A stretch of DNA of 64,000 bases from Membranipora membranacea (Eukaryota > Bryozoa > Gymnolaemata > Cheilostomatida > Membraniporidae). Position 1 is the first letter of the stretch, and each line of letters begins with the position of its first letter. The notes under the pieces are model-generated. The model did no database searches, had not been told where the DNA came from, and saw only the letters and a list, made by a program, of their open reading frames with translations. Of the stretch, positions 34,601-45,755 are shown in pieces. Both the position numbers and the translations under genes were made by a program. The stretch covers positions 14,877,387 to 14,941,386 of the forward strand of contig OU612069.1 in assembly GCA_914767715.1 (NCBI GenBank). Reading direction: 5' to 3'.

Positions 34601-35558
34601 CCTACACAGCACTAGCCACATGTCTTACAACACCCGTCTCCAGCAACGATTTGTAGTGCCCATTCAGAACAGCATAAATTTTTGTAATGTTTAGCTCAGA
34701 AAATCCTCTCAAGGAACCATGATCATGATGAGAGCTTGCCTGGTGTTATTTGTAATCTGACAAGAGCTAGATCAACACATATTTCTGAGGCATCACAGTC
34801 ATATCAAGCTGAAGCTAAAGCTCAAACAATATAAAACCATCCAGAAGCAATACCAATGATGGTGTTGGGACATAAAATAACCAAATCAGATATCAGTTTT
34901 TTTAGCTTTTTGTTAACTGTATGTTGGTGTATCCATGTACAGATAGTTTCAATGGACGGAAACAGATGCTTGTACACAAAATGCATTGCTCAAAGAAAAC
35001 ATTGAACAAATAAACTAACTCTACTCTAGTATTTCAGGTTGTGAACCGAGAGCATAGTTTTTTACTGACATATTGTTCGTATTATACGCTTTCCAAACTT
35101 ACCATACCAACAATTCACTCGCTGGCGACAGGTGTTGTATGACGTGTGCCAGGTGCTCTTCAGGAATGTCTTACAGCACTCAAGGCCTATAAAGCATTGT
35201 TGTTTATGATTTAGGGGCTGCATGAGTGCGTTGAAAAATGTCCCATACAGCACCTGCCACACGTCTCACAACACATGGGTGTTGGATTGGACTGGGTATC
35301 TAAAATATGTCTTAGCACACAACATGGGCTGCGCCAACGAACCCTCTACTATGACCTCATCTTGAACCTGGCTACTCCCATATAAAACTGGAATTTTTCT
35401 GTAATGCTGTCTGTTGATCACTTACTGTATGTAAAGTCGAGCAGCTGATTGACCACGGCAGGTTCGTAGTCTGTGACTCCCATATCCTTCAGTATGGTCT
35501 GTATAACCTGTACCTCACGAGGAGTTGTACTCTGTCTACCACCTGATCCAGACGCCAT
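31633..35558 (-). CDS. TAF9: TAF9, TFIID/SAGA histone-fold subunit
   Basis: Five exons: 35426-35558, 34190-34336, 33405-33560, 32678-32854, 31633-31730; all introns phase 1, 711 nt, 236 residues. Exon 1 (after MASGSGGRQ) and exon 2 form the histone fold: REVQVIQTILKDMGV, then VVNQLLDFTYRYTTEILEDA, then SVDVDDTKLAVQ. Exon 3 has the diagnostic LPLIKPYTGPKLPPDRYCL. Exon 4 is Thr/Pro/Gln-rich and low complexity, and exon 5 ends with KRKLEPDDDYDA, the conserved acidic tail. TAF9 pairs with TAF6 in TFIID and in SAGA-type coactivators in the nucleus. Length is a little under the vertebrate protein because the middle region is short. Exon 5 was found only by in-frame splicing. Confidence 0.95.
33203..33319. 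mobile_element. Foldback MITE family 1, copy 3
   Basis: 117 bp with perfect terminal inverted AGATCAAGTTTGCTCCATTT; flanked by TACAATGAACT (33192-33202) and AACAATGAACT (33320-33330), an 11-bp duplication with one mismatch. The two arms carry complementary runs of C and G that meet near the centre. Lies in TAF9 intron 3. Confidence 0.88.
33880..34170. repeat. Local direct duplication in TAF9 intron 2
   Basis: The block GCGATTATGACAATAAGGCT through AATAAAAATAAAATAGAAAT at 33770-33855 recurs almost exactly at 34060-34148, and TTGCTGGCTGACAAGTTTA occurs at 34041 and 34151. A recent local duplication. Confidence 0.7.
34362..34689. repeat. Repeat family 3, copy a
   Basis: Bounded by inverted CATTA(C/T)A(A/G)-rich ends; contains GTAGAGGGTT, CCAATCCAACACTCGAGTG, ATGTGTGGTAGATGCCGTAT and a right half with ACATGTCTTACAACACCCGT and GCATAAATTTTTGTAATG. 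Internal halves are partly complementary. Lies in TAF9 intron 1. Confidence 0.65.
35090..35408. repeat. Repeat family 3, copy b (reversed)
   Basis: Reverse-orientation relative of 34362-34689: GACAGGTGTTGTATGACGTG, CATACAGCACCTGCCAC, GTGTTGGATTGGAC and AACCCTCTAC before the terminal TTTTTCTGTAATG. It ends directly before TAF9 exon 1. Confidence 0.65.
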
Positions 35559-35644
35559 GATTGGCCTTCTCTGCTAGTAAGAAAAAAATGTGGGTTAAAT
35601 CGCAAGTAGCCTACTATCTCTGTCAGAAGACTGAGAATTATAGA

Positions 35645-35790
35645 TGATGCAAAACTGGTCTCAGTTTGCAGGCAGGTACGAGCACACGTCCATTGACCCA
35701 AGTAGTCAGTGGACTGCAGCGGGACTCGAACCCAATAATATACGCATTAGAGGGCAGGTGTTCTAGCTAGCTGAGCTACTTCCTTCTCGA
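35645..35790 (-). mobile_element. tRNA-derived SINE fragment (GTAGGAGG family)
   Basis: Minus strand: GAAGGAAGTAGCTCAGCTAG head, box B GGGTTCGAGTCCCGCTGCAG, CCACTGACTACTTGGGTCAA and GCCTGCAAACTGAGA. Truncated at its 3' end. Confidence 0.72.
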
Positions 35791-35799
35791 AAGGCAACG

Positions 35800-37690
35800 A
35801 AGCTGATTGTTTTGAGTACGTGAGTCATATGTATGGTATAAAATACTATAATATTAAATTGAAGTGAGGCAGCACCATCTATCATTGCCAAGGTATAATT
35901 TTAAAAAACTGAAACAGTTTGAAACTCACTGCATTCATTTGTCAATGTTTCGTTTTCAATTCAGTCCTTAAAATTAATATAAGATATAAAAGTCCATCTC
36001 GACCAGTCGCTAGCATTGTAAGAGAGTCTTGAGACATTGCGGACTGTCTCGAGGCCTTATGCATAGACTCATCGCAACACCATTCTCCCTGACACCACAA
36101 ACAAAGTATATTGGTGGATAACAATACACCCAAGAAAACGTTTGATTTCTACTATTGAACTATCGTTACGTACCTCTTAGAACAAGGTAAGTTTCGTAAT
36201 GCTGACCAAGCATTGATTGAGGAATAATTATTAATAATAAAGTAAGCCCAAACATAGTCTGGAAACCTGTTAACAAGATTAATGCCTGCTGAGCTGTTGT
36301 GGGCTAGGAAGGCTTAGGCCTATGTGGGTCCCACAATAGAAAGGGTCAATAACTAGTAAGAGCAAGGAATTACAGGGAACTCCATGTACCACCACTCCAC
36401 CAGCCGAAGAACTTATCAAATCAATACATTTTGTTTAGACTCATCCCACTGCACACAGAAACATTCCCATTTTGACCATATCACAGCTTGTTTAGGATAC
36501 ATTTTGGCCAAAAAAACACTGTGAAGTGATCAAAAAGAATGTGTGTAATTCTAAAATCAGCTCATTTTACATTTACAGAGAACACACAGGAGATGTGGAG
36601 TGTTTGTTTCTTTCCATTTATCAGTTTTTAATTTTTCTTTTACCAACCGACCTTGAGTTGACCTTAGTGGAGTTACATCACTGCATAAGGGACGCCTCAT
36701 TTTTTCGCGAAGGATCAGGAATCACAGTCACGGTTTGACCTGAGGGTGGGTAACTCCAAGGTTTACAGCTGATCATAAATGTAATGCAGTCAGCTCTATT
36801 CGTATGGATAAATATAATACATTTGTAACAATATTGAAGTCTTAATTCATTTGGTTTCTTTGTTCAGTAATTGAGGGTATATGATTATGTATGTATTTGT
36901 TGCCTGATGGTTTATCAACACACTAAGAGGAGATCGGAGGCTAGCAAAGTGGCAAGTAGTCTGGTCAGTTTAAAATACTCGGAAAGGGGGAAGTACTTGT
37001 TGTATGTCTCTATTCTCAAGCAGCTGCATATTCAATTGACTTCCTCTTCCTTCACATTTATCACATATTAGGTCGGTATTTATTATAACACAGGCAAGGA
37101 ACAGAAAAAAAACGAGGTAAACAGCGCAAGGTACATATGTTCTGTATCAGTGTGTATATTATGTAGTTATAGCAGTCATTGAAAAATTTATCCTCATATT
37201 AGAATAATTGTAAATGATATTAAAAATGCTGTATCATGTCCTCAACCATTCCATAATAGAGAAGTTTGTTCAGTAGTTGCGTAAAGGTAAACCTGGCAAT
37301 GAGTAGGCACCATAGAAAACTCAAAATGAGTAAAAAAAAAAGGCGGAGCTACAGACTACAATACAGGGGAGGTTTACAATATTGTTATCTAGGAGATCTG
37401 TGTGAATTCATATAAATCTAAAAATCCACAGAGTGGTTTACAAATTAATTGAGCTGAAACTATCGGGGCTTAAACAGTCAGAAAAACCTATATGAAAACT
37501 GCCGTAAAATGTGTAATGATATTAATATCCAAATCATCTAACGTTAGAAAAACGCCGCCCGAGATTACAAACAGCTGATAGTTTCTCAGCAAGTAAAATT
37601 ATTGAGCATAATCTCATCTAGTGTAGCTCCTTTGAGCTCTCGGTAGTTCTACCGGACACAATACACCGCCACACAGCATAGTCCTTCCAA
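35800..37690. other. Intergenic between TMEM53 3' end and TAF9
   Basis: No supported gene. Short frames at 36526-36738 and 36871-37071 lack splice context or motifs. AGTCTTGAGACATTG and ACTGTCTCGAGGC near 36025-36060 echo the short motif array at 45395-45500. Confidence 0.4.
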
Positions 37691-37698
37691 ACCCAGGC

Positions 37699-40600
37699 TT
37701 ACAGCTTGGCAGATAGTAGTTTCCGATTATCAGGGTCAATCCTAAGCAGGAACTCAGTCAAAGTTTCCACATATTCCTTGTTGTAGTTAACAAAATGCAT
37801 AGCGTGTCGCGACTCCTGCCAGTCTTTAGAGTAAACCTCTATACCTTGCTTTCTTTGGTAGTCTATAAGTTCCTCCATATGATCCGGGTCACACATTGGG
37901 TCGTTGTGACAGTAGAAGTATAGGTTTGGAGCGTGAGGTACGGGAATGTTGTGGAATGCGTCAACAAGCTGCTCATAGATGCGTAGAGTCCAGGGCTGTG
38001 TCAGATTGAAGTAAGTCATTATTGAGGCTTTACCGATTGTCTGTAGTGTGTTTGATGTGGTTAAGGCTTCTACTACTCCGTTCGCCATTCTTCTGGGCCC
38101 GCCTGGTACAGAATGAAAATTAACAGAAGTTATAGCCAGGAATAGGCAGAATAGTAACTTATTAAATAACAAAAGAACAATCAACATTCTAGACATAGGC
38201 AATTAGTTTATATGCTGTGTCTGATGAAAACCAGCAACAATTTTAATTGTAGCAATTCTATTTCACACTCCACGCTCAAACAGCAGTGAACAATAAACGG
38301 ATGCTACTACCTTCAACCTGGGCAGAAATTGAGCGTTCATACTAGTTCAATACTAATACCATCAAATAGTCAACTGGAGAAGAAATCTGACCATAATAAG
38401 GAGTGATCTCAGTATTGAAAGATATAAGTGTGTTGGGGCAAAAGATAGGTTATGCGCAAAACACCTACTAATACATGGAGTTATCTTTCCAGTGAAAGAG
38501 AGGAGATAACTACCTACCAATTGTGAGACTATCACCGACAAAGCCAATCATACGTTTAGTTATATCAGCGTAGGCCTGAGGGTTCTCTATCATCTGCTTG
38601 AATAGTACTGAGAGCACAAAAGTACCGATACTAAAACTGCAAACAGAAAGGAGACTTGAATCGTTGTAGTCAACAGCAAGCCTATCATTACCGTAAAAAA
38701 AAAACATGCGATGGGTAAGGTGTGTGAATTATGATTATCAATTGTCAAACTCCTTTGACTTAAGTTATCTGTTATATCTAAAAAATCAGGTACTTCCCAT
38801 TTAATTCATATTCAGTCAGTGCATCATATCACTTACAAGGACACGAAAATGTTTGTCTGTGAAATAAAGGAAAAAGAAAAAAAACAACAGATATGTGAAT
38901 GTGAATAAATGTATTTTCATGAACATGCATTATCATGACGGAGTTGATAAAAATCGTATGCTGGTGATAGCTCTCAGGTTAGGTTTTATACAGTAAATTG
39001 CTCGTTATAAAAGTTGTGAGTCTACAGCAGCTCTCTCAATGTATGTCATGGTAAGCAAAAATCATAGAGAAGTGAATAACTTAGAGACTGAAGAGGAGTT
39101 TAATATACACCATACTTTCTCTACATGAAGCTAACAGTTATTATCCAAATACCAACAGTGTAGTTTGAGAGTTGTCTATGAACACAGACAGGGTACTAAA
39201 TGGCGCATTGGTATTGAGACAGTATATTGTGGGTATCGCAGAGCGCTGTAAACCACCAGCTTCTTCTGATCAATTCGATGTTGATTTTTAATAAGCATTG
39301 AATAATAAATCAATCATGATATACTGCTTAATCCAAATTCCCATTTTGAAAGTCAAAATCTGATTGAAGTAGAATGAATAGTCTAATAGTATAACATGGT
39401 ATTTCCGCTGCAAATGAATGTTAACTCCACTGCTGCAGCACAACTTAATGTCATTACGACACCCCCAATTGAAAGCCTGACTTTCCCTGTATATGGTGTC
39501 CTGTCTAAAGTTTATTATCAATTCTAAGGCCTAATAATAAAACTAACACCTAACTGGCTATCTACTAGGCATGGTACTTTATACACACCCTAACCAGGAG
39601 AGACTACATTTCTGAGGCTACGAAAGCTAAGAAAATACTGCTCACCTGTGCACAATTACTCTCCGGTTTGCGTAATCATTGGATCGTAACTCTTTCACAA
39701 TAGAATCTGTCACAGCATGAGATAAACTTGGCCATAAGAAGTGAGAGGGAGTGATGGAGGTCGACACCACATCATCATAACCTGGTGGAGATTGATTGGA
39801 AATAACAGTAAACTATAAACAATTCTGATTGCAATTAGCAATCATCAAGGTTTGGAATCGCCAAAAAAAGAGTTTTTGGGAAATTTTTTTAATTAAAATT
39901 CAACTTGTCAAGCTTAAATTGAAGAGTTATTTAAGGGAAGGGTGCCATGTTTCACGCCACTGCATTTTGTAGAGTATCATCGATTAATTTGAGTTAAAAA
40001 CAGTTCTTGACATCGGTCCATGGATGCTCAAATATAAAATTCAACACATTAAAGTATAAAATTTGCTACTTTGGAAAAAACTCAGTTTACTCAGGGTGCA
40101 CATGGCACTTAACTTGGTACTCCTTCTTTGCATTAAGGGCGGCAATTTTACTGCTAGAGAGGTACTCATATACACATTCCAAAAGGATCTGGCTATGATC
40201 GATGTCGCCCTATTTCAATATTATGAATGAGTTAACCATGCCTGAGTTTGACGTGCAATACAGTATTGACTGATTGATTACTTGAGTACATTACAGCAAA
40301 ATTCAAGTTCTGTATGGGCCATAGACTATAGACATAAACAGGACACTATATGGAGCATCAGCATTGGGGCACTGGACATTTAATTGAGGGCGACATAATG
40401 ACATTGGAAGGTGTTGAAGCAATGATGCTATCATTGACTTACTCTCTAAAATCCAGGTTTTTGTTGATAACTCCAATTTTGATCGGATTTTTAATCGGAA
40501 AATTAACATAGATTAAGCAGCTTGTCCTCAACTGTTTGATACTAGTTTTAGGCAAAAATATATTTGAAGAAGAAATAGCATCAAATTGATAATAAGATGC

Positions 40601-41782
40601 TGCTGCTGATTGTAAAGCAATTTTCAAATAAAAATTCGATAATAATTGATCGAGTTATCAACAAAAAACCTGGATTATGGTCAGAAAATCAATGATATCA
40701 TCATAGCTTCTACACCTTCCAATGACGTCACGTCGCCCCACAATTGAGTGCCTCACTTCAGCTGTTTATAGTGTCCTGTCTGTGTTTATTATTAAGTCTA
40801 TGGTATGGGCAGTTGCCAGTCTTATGACAAAAAAAACATAGTAGAGGGTTCGTTGGTCCAATCCAACACTAGAGTGTTCTGTGACGTGTATCAGGTGCTT
40901 TATGAGACATTTCGTACAGTACTCAAGGACAATGTACATACAGGTTGTGTAACAATCCTGTATGTTTTGTATTTAAGAACAATGCTGTAGAGGCAGTGAG
41001 CGCTGTAAGACATATCCCATACAGCATCTGCCAAATGTCTTACAACACCTGTCGCCAGCATTGGTTTTTCGTGCCCAAATTTGGTAATGTAGTCAGCATA
41101 CCTCTTTTATGATAGAAGTCGATGAACTTTCCGATATGTTTTGGCTTTGCTCCTAGCCACGGTAACAGTACAATGACAGGCCTTTCACTACTATTGGTAG
41201 ATGAGGGGATATCATTGATGTGACGAAACGTCCCATTGGCACTCTAGATAAATTAGGACATATTAATGTAGGCATACACTACGCTCCAGAATAACTAGTT
41301 ATAGGAAAAATTCACATTCAGCGATATTGTTTAGAAATAAAAAGATAATCGCAAGAATCAACAGCATATAAGTTGCACATTTTGGTTTGTAGTCATCATA
41401 TGTAGCACACTGAATTGCAATTGGAACTTACTTACTGAGTTAATAAAATCCATGTTTCTTAAATAACCAACATAACTTGTACAAAATAAACCACTGGTAG
41501 GCCTACCTTGGATGAAGAGGTTGTAGGTTTACTAGTTCCACTCATTTTTCTTGTCATCCTAATTTCTGTACTTGATTGGGAAATACCCTGTTTAGTGCAT
41601 GTGACCTTTTTACATGTAGATAAACAGGGATCAAAGTCCACAACTTGTGAGTAGCTGTTCTGTTGACAATGTTGATAAGGAATACTGCTTGTTCTACAGT
41701 GCAGCTGAGCTACTATGTAGGGTTTTCTAAATATGGTTACAGCTGTTCTAACTGCTAATGAATTCACATGTATACCCAGCAT
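37699..41782 (-). CDS. TMEM53-like: TMEM53 / DUF829 alpha-beta-hydrolase-like protein
   Basis: Exons 41507-41782, 41102-41243, 39646-39781, 38518-38636, 37699-38102 join with matching phases (0,1,2,1) into 1077 nt, 358 residues. The core shows VIVLLPWLGAKPKHIGKF, FYHKRGYDDVV, PSHFLWPSL, then RRVIVHSFSIGTFVL (nucleophile elbow, S-F-S-I-G), NLYFYCHNDPMCDPDHMEEL and HAMHFVNYNKEYVETL. These are the TMEM53 family blocks, with a plausible Ser-Asp-His set. In vertebrates TMEM53 is a nuclear-envelope protein that restrains BMP-SMAD signalling. The first exon adds 92 residues rich in Arg, Ser, Thr and Cys with no acidic residue in the first 50, like a targeting peptide. An 18-nt alternative exon (41436-41453, MDFINS) also splices in phase 0 to exon 2, giving 272 residues, close to the human length. 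Which start is used is open. Confidence 0.9.
39170..39530. mobile_element. CCATAGAC-family foldback element, decayed copy
   Basis: Left GTCTATGAACACAGACAGGG and right GGTGTCCTGTCTAAAGTTTATTATC (split form) are inverted relatives of the 40319-40803 ends. No clear target duplication remains. Lies in TMEM53 intron 3. Confidence 0.5.
40319..40803. mobile_element. CCATAGAC-family foldback element with 6-bp target duplication
   Basis: 485 bp, flanked on both sides by TATGGG (40313-40318 and 40804-40809). Ends CCATAGACTATAGACATAAA and inverted TTTATTATTAAGTCTATGG. The arms stay complementary far inward: CCAGGTTTTTGTTGATAACT on the left pairs with AGTTATCAACAAAAAACCTGG on the right. No coding capacity. 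Lies in TMEM53 intron 2. Confidence 0.85.
40805..41092. repeat. Repeat family 3, copy c
   Basis: GTAGAGGGTTCGTTGGTCCA, CCAACACTAGAGTGTT, CATCTGCCAAATGTCTTACA and ACACCTGTCGCCAGC match copies a, b and e. It begins directly at the end of the 40319 element and ends just before TMEM53 exon 2. Confidence 0.6.
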
Positions 41783-42039
41783 TTCAGAAGCCTGAAAACA
41801 GCAGTTGTTTGATCCAAGAACCAAAATAGTCAACTGAATAGCCAATTATCTTTACATAATTCTGAAAATGTGTTGTAACTGACTCGCTGTCATCTATTTC
41901 CTTTCCTATTCTCACAGCCAATCAAAACACACAATTTTTACATAAGGCCAATTATCATGAAGGATTATTCTTCCATATCTAGTGAACACAGTATTGACCT
42001 TTCTATATGTAACCACAACAATTACAAAATTCTGAGCAA

Positions 42040-42260
42040 AAAGGTATGTAACACAGGAGTGTTGTAAGACATGCTGAACAACTTGTCTTACAGCAATGAA
42101 GAACAAGATTTTTAATGATATGGACTGTATAAAACTACTGTATTGTATTTGAGAACAATGCCGTATAGGCTTTGAGTGACCTACAACATGTCTTACAACA
42201 CCCATCACTAGCGACATTTTTTAAGCCCACTCAGAACTGCATAAATTTGATGTAATGTAA
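42040..42260. repeat. Repeat family 3, copy d
   Basis: GTTGTAAGACATGCTGAACA, AGAACAATGCCGTATAGGCT, ACATGTCTTACAACACCCAT and GAACTGCATAAATTTGATG. Partial relative of the other copies; 5' part missing. Confidence 0.55.
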
Positions 42261-42461
42261 TTATTAGTTAAATCAGACTGGAGGATATTAATTGTTGACT
42301 CTCAGATCAGACCCTTGCTCAGACCATTCACATCTATAAAACTGGAGTTCATTGGATCGATTGGGCATATGCTGCGTCGTTCTGTTGCTGTGTCAGGAAG
42401 CATCATTGGGATCAAGGGTGTGTGCTGTTCTAATTGCACATTGAGCTTTATTGCTTGCTAA

Positions 42462-42818
42462 ATATTACAGAAGAGTTCCGTATGGGCATGGATAGCCAGT
42501 TTGATAAAAATAATCATAGTAGAGGGTTTGTTGAGTGCAGTCGATGGTGTATGCTAAGACATATTTTAGGTACTTGGTCCAATCCAACACTCGTGTGTTT
42601 TGAGATGTGTGGCAGGGAGCTGTATGCGGGACATGTGTTACAGCACTCAACAAAAAGGATTTCAAACTGTATAACGATGCTGTATTGTATATAAGAGCAA
42701 TTCTTTAGAGACTTTGATCGCTGTTAGACATGTTCAATTCATACAGCACCTGCCACATCTCTTACAACAGCCGTCAGCGGCGACTGGTTTTAGAACCGCA
42801 TAATTTTTTGTAATGAAG
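42462..42818. repeat. Repeat family 3, copy e
   Basis: TATTACAGAAGAGTTCC left end, CATAGTAGAGGGTTTGTTGA, CCAATCCAACACTCGTGTGT, GGCAGGGAGCTGTATGCGGG, CATACAGCACCTGCCACATC and the right end AATTTTTTGTAATG. The most complete copy. Confidence 0.65.
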
Positions 42819-43102
42819 CAATGTTATGTGTGTTTGAACTTAATGGAATACAAGAGAGAGTGATGATTGGCTCTGCTAGTACAACACAGTCATGTGTGAT
42901 ACTATGTAATTATCCAACATCCTACGGACGGACGCGACTACATATGTTACATCCATTTATGCCCATTTCGATGTACATAATCAAATAAATTGTCGGTGGT
43001 TTTGTGTAGTTATCATCATGTATGTAACATAACAACATTGCACTCTGTTTATCAGTCCTGAAAGGACACCTTTACCAGTTGCAAGTGACTGGTGCGTGAA
43101 GA

Positions 43103-45374
43103 CCATAGACTTAATATACTACCTAGACAGGCCAAAAGCACTCAATACAAATAGCGCGACATGACGTAATTAGTTTGTGCTGTGAGCCATAGTTTACTTT
43201 ATATCCATCAATGGAATAATGTGCAAAAATCAAGGGACGCTGGGCATGATATCAGCCCCTGTCCAGCCCCTTATTATTCAAACACAAAGAAAATAGGTGA
43301 GTGTATGTAAAAGACCTTTCCGCATGAGATGGTATTCATAATTTGTCTCCAGAACCAGAACTTTTTATGATAAGAGACAATCATTAGCCAATAAACATTG
43401 AAACAAATACAGCGATTTATCCTCAGCACTTCCATCACTACTATAAAAATGTAAAGAATACCTATAACACAAGATCACAAATATTTTGTTGGATGAGCCA
43501 GATCTTAGCACCAGCACCACCACCATCATCATTTTTTTCCTTAAAATTATTCTAAGTTGTGACTAAACACAACCAGTCTGCTCAATTTGGATTGCTAATT
43601 TTATTGTCACTTTACAAGGAAGAATAGATCTGTGCTGTTAAATGAGTATGCAAACTACAGATAGCTGTTGTTCCTGCGTACGTATGATGAATCTAGAGTA
43701 TGTGACAATAACTTAAAATTATTTTACTTCAGTACTGTAGTCAAAATCTAATGGCCTTTACCGTGGCCAAACTTAATTTTGCCGATGCCAGTAAGGTTCT
43801 TTGAGTTTATAAATGTGATAACGGCGTCAACAGTGAATGTCTATTGCTTCCCCTACCTATACACAGAAACAGCAGCGTGAAAAAATAAGTTGTGTTGTTG
43901 TCAACTGTGCAAAGGTATCCTCTCGCCTACATACCATCTATTGCCCACCAAAATGCAGGACAGAAAAGCATTTAAAGACCTTTTACCCATACTACATGTC
44001 AGCTCACAGCAGAATTTAAAATGTTCATTTTCATGTACCAATCCAATCCTGTCGCCTGCTAATAGAATGATTGTTATAATAAACCAAACCAGAACACGTC
44101 ATCATCTGAGCAAATGGAACTACATGTAATGATGAAACTATAGAGGAAAAAGGATGGAAGCATGTGACTGTATTATTGACAATGTCTCCTTACAGAGTGA
44201 TTTTTTAGTCATTGCAGAAGGGATTGTTGCTGCTCATTTATTCAAAAACTTCTCTGCCTGTCTAAATAAAGGGTTCAGAACCGTTATTTTGTGGCTCAGA
44301 CTGGGTTCTATACTAATAGCCATTATTCATACTAAACCTTAGCTCATACCAACCAAAGTTTATTGCAGGCTACGGAGTTTTGTGCTTCTGAGCAGCTGTG
44401 ATGCATATGAGCACGCAACTCTCGGCTGAGTCAAGCAATAATGCTGGTGATCGTTTGGCCGGAATTTATTTTCCAGTCTTTGAAATTATTAGAATCACTG
44501 CTTCCATTCTTTTCCTGTAGTTTCATCATTACATGTAGTTCCATTTTCTCAGATGATGACGTGTCCTGTTGTAATAACTACTTTTTTCACACTGCTGTGT
44601 CTGAATAGGTCAAGGAAGCAATTGCCATTCACTGTTGACACCGATATCACATTGATAAACTCAAAGAACCTTACCGGCATCGGCAAAATTAAGTTTGGTC
44701 ACAGTAAAGGCCATTAGATTTTGAATACAGTACTTCAGTATAAAAATTTTAAGTTATTTTCATATACTCTAGGTTCATCATACGTACTCAGGAACAACAG
44801 CTATCTGTAGTTTGCATACTAAATTTGCAGCACAGATCTATTCTTCCTTGTGAAGCGACAATAAAATTGGCAATCCAATTTGAACTGACTGGTTGTGTGC
44901 AGTCACTACTAGAAACAATTTTGAAGAAGAAAACGATGATGGTGGTGATAAGATCTGGCTCATCCAACAAAATATTTTTGATATTGTGTTATATGTATTC
45001 TTTACATTTTTATAGTAGTGATGGAAGTGCTGAGGGTAAATGGCTGTATTTATTTCAGTGTTTATTGGCCAATGATTGTACCTTATCATAAAGAGTTCTG
45101 GTTCTTGAGACAAATCATGAATACCATCTCGTGCGGAAAGGTCTTTTACATACACTCACCAATTTTCTTTGTGTTTGAATAATAAGGGGCTGGACAGGGG
45201 CTGATATCATGCCCAGCGTCCCTTGATTTTTCACATTATTTCATTGAATGGTACATAGTAAACTGGGGCTCACAGCACAAACTAATTACGTCATGTCATG
45301 CTATTTAAGTGGGACATATTATGATCAGTGAAGCATAAGCATTGTCCTGTCTAGGGAGTATATTAAGTCTATGG
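43103..45374. mobile_element. 2.27-kb foldback transposon, THAP-like remnant in one arm
   Basis: Ends CCATAGACTTAATATACTAC and inverted GTATATTAAGTCTATGG, flanked by TGAAGA (43097-43102 and 45375-45380). The arms match as reverse complements over most of 43103-44150 and 44515-45374, for example GGGACGCTGGGCATGATATC at 43236 and its complement near 45205-45225, and ACTTAATTTTGCCGATGCC at 43770 and its complement near 44675-44695. The loop is about 365 bp. The left arm alone holds about 43890-44060. Its frames give CVVVNCAKVSSRL and, after a shift, DRKAFKDLL, suggestive of a THAP zinc finger. No intact transposase. Confidence 0.8.
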
Positions 45375-45384
45375 TGAAGACTCA

Positions 45385-45530
45385 TATGACCTGTTGTGAG
45401 GCAGTCTCTGTTTGTTGTAGGACAGTTATGAGACATTGTAGAGCAGTCTTGGGACGTCTCAAGATGTTGTGAGGTAGTCTTGAGATGTTGTGGGACTTTC
45501 TTGAGGACTCTTTACATAGACTTAGTCAAA
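45385..45530. repeat. Degenerate short-motif array
   Basis: Variants of (T/G)TTGTGAGGCAGTCTTGAGA recur about five times at roughly 20-25 bp spacing (for example AGTCTTGGGACGTCT, AGTCTTGAGATGTTGTG). Echoes occur near 36025. Confidence 0.5.
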
Positions 45531-45755
45531 GTTTTATGGAGCTTCAAATTTGTAATTGTGGCAGACACAATAGAGAGGTCAAGTTAGCATAAAAACTCGG
45601 AACAATTATTATAATATTTATCATTATTGCTCTTTTATATTCACATTCAGAAAGCCGTCAGTTCTTACTCTGTCTCATCAACTCAGAAAGCAGGGGCAGC
45701 AGTGCACTCTTAGACTCTGATGACATCATGAGAAGCTACATATACTGCTACCATG

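Noticed and set aside
38831-38870. A possible 20-nt exon (between 38851 and 38870) in TMEM53 with a GTAAGTG donor
   Set aside because: Including it breaks the reading frame; direct joining of 39646 to 38636 gives the conserved VIVHSFSIG.
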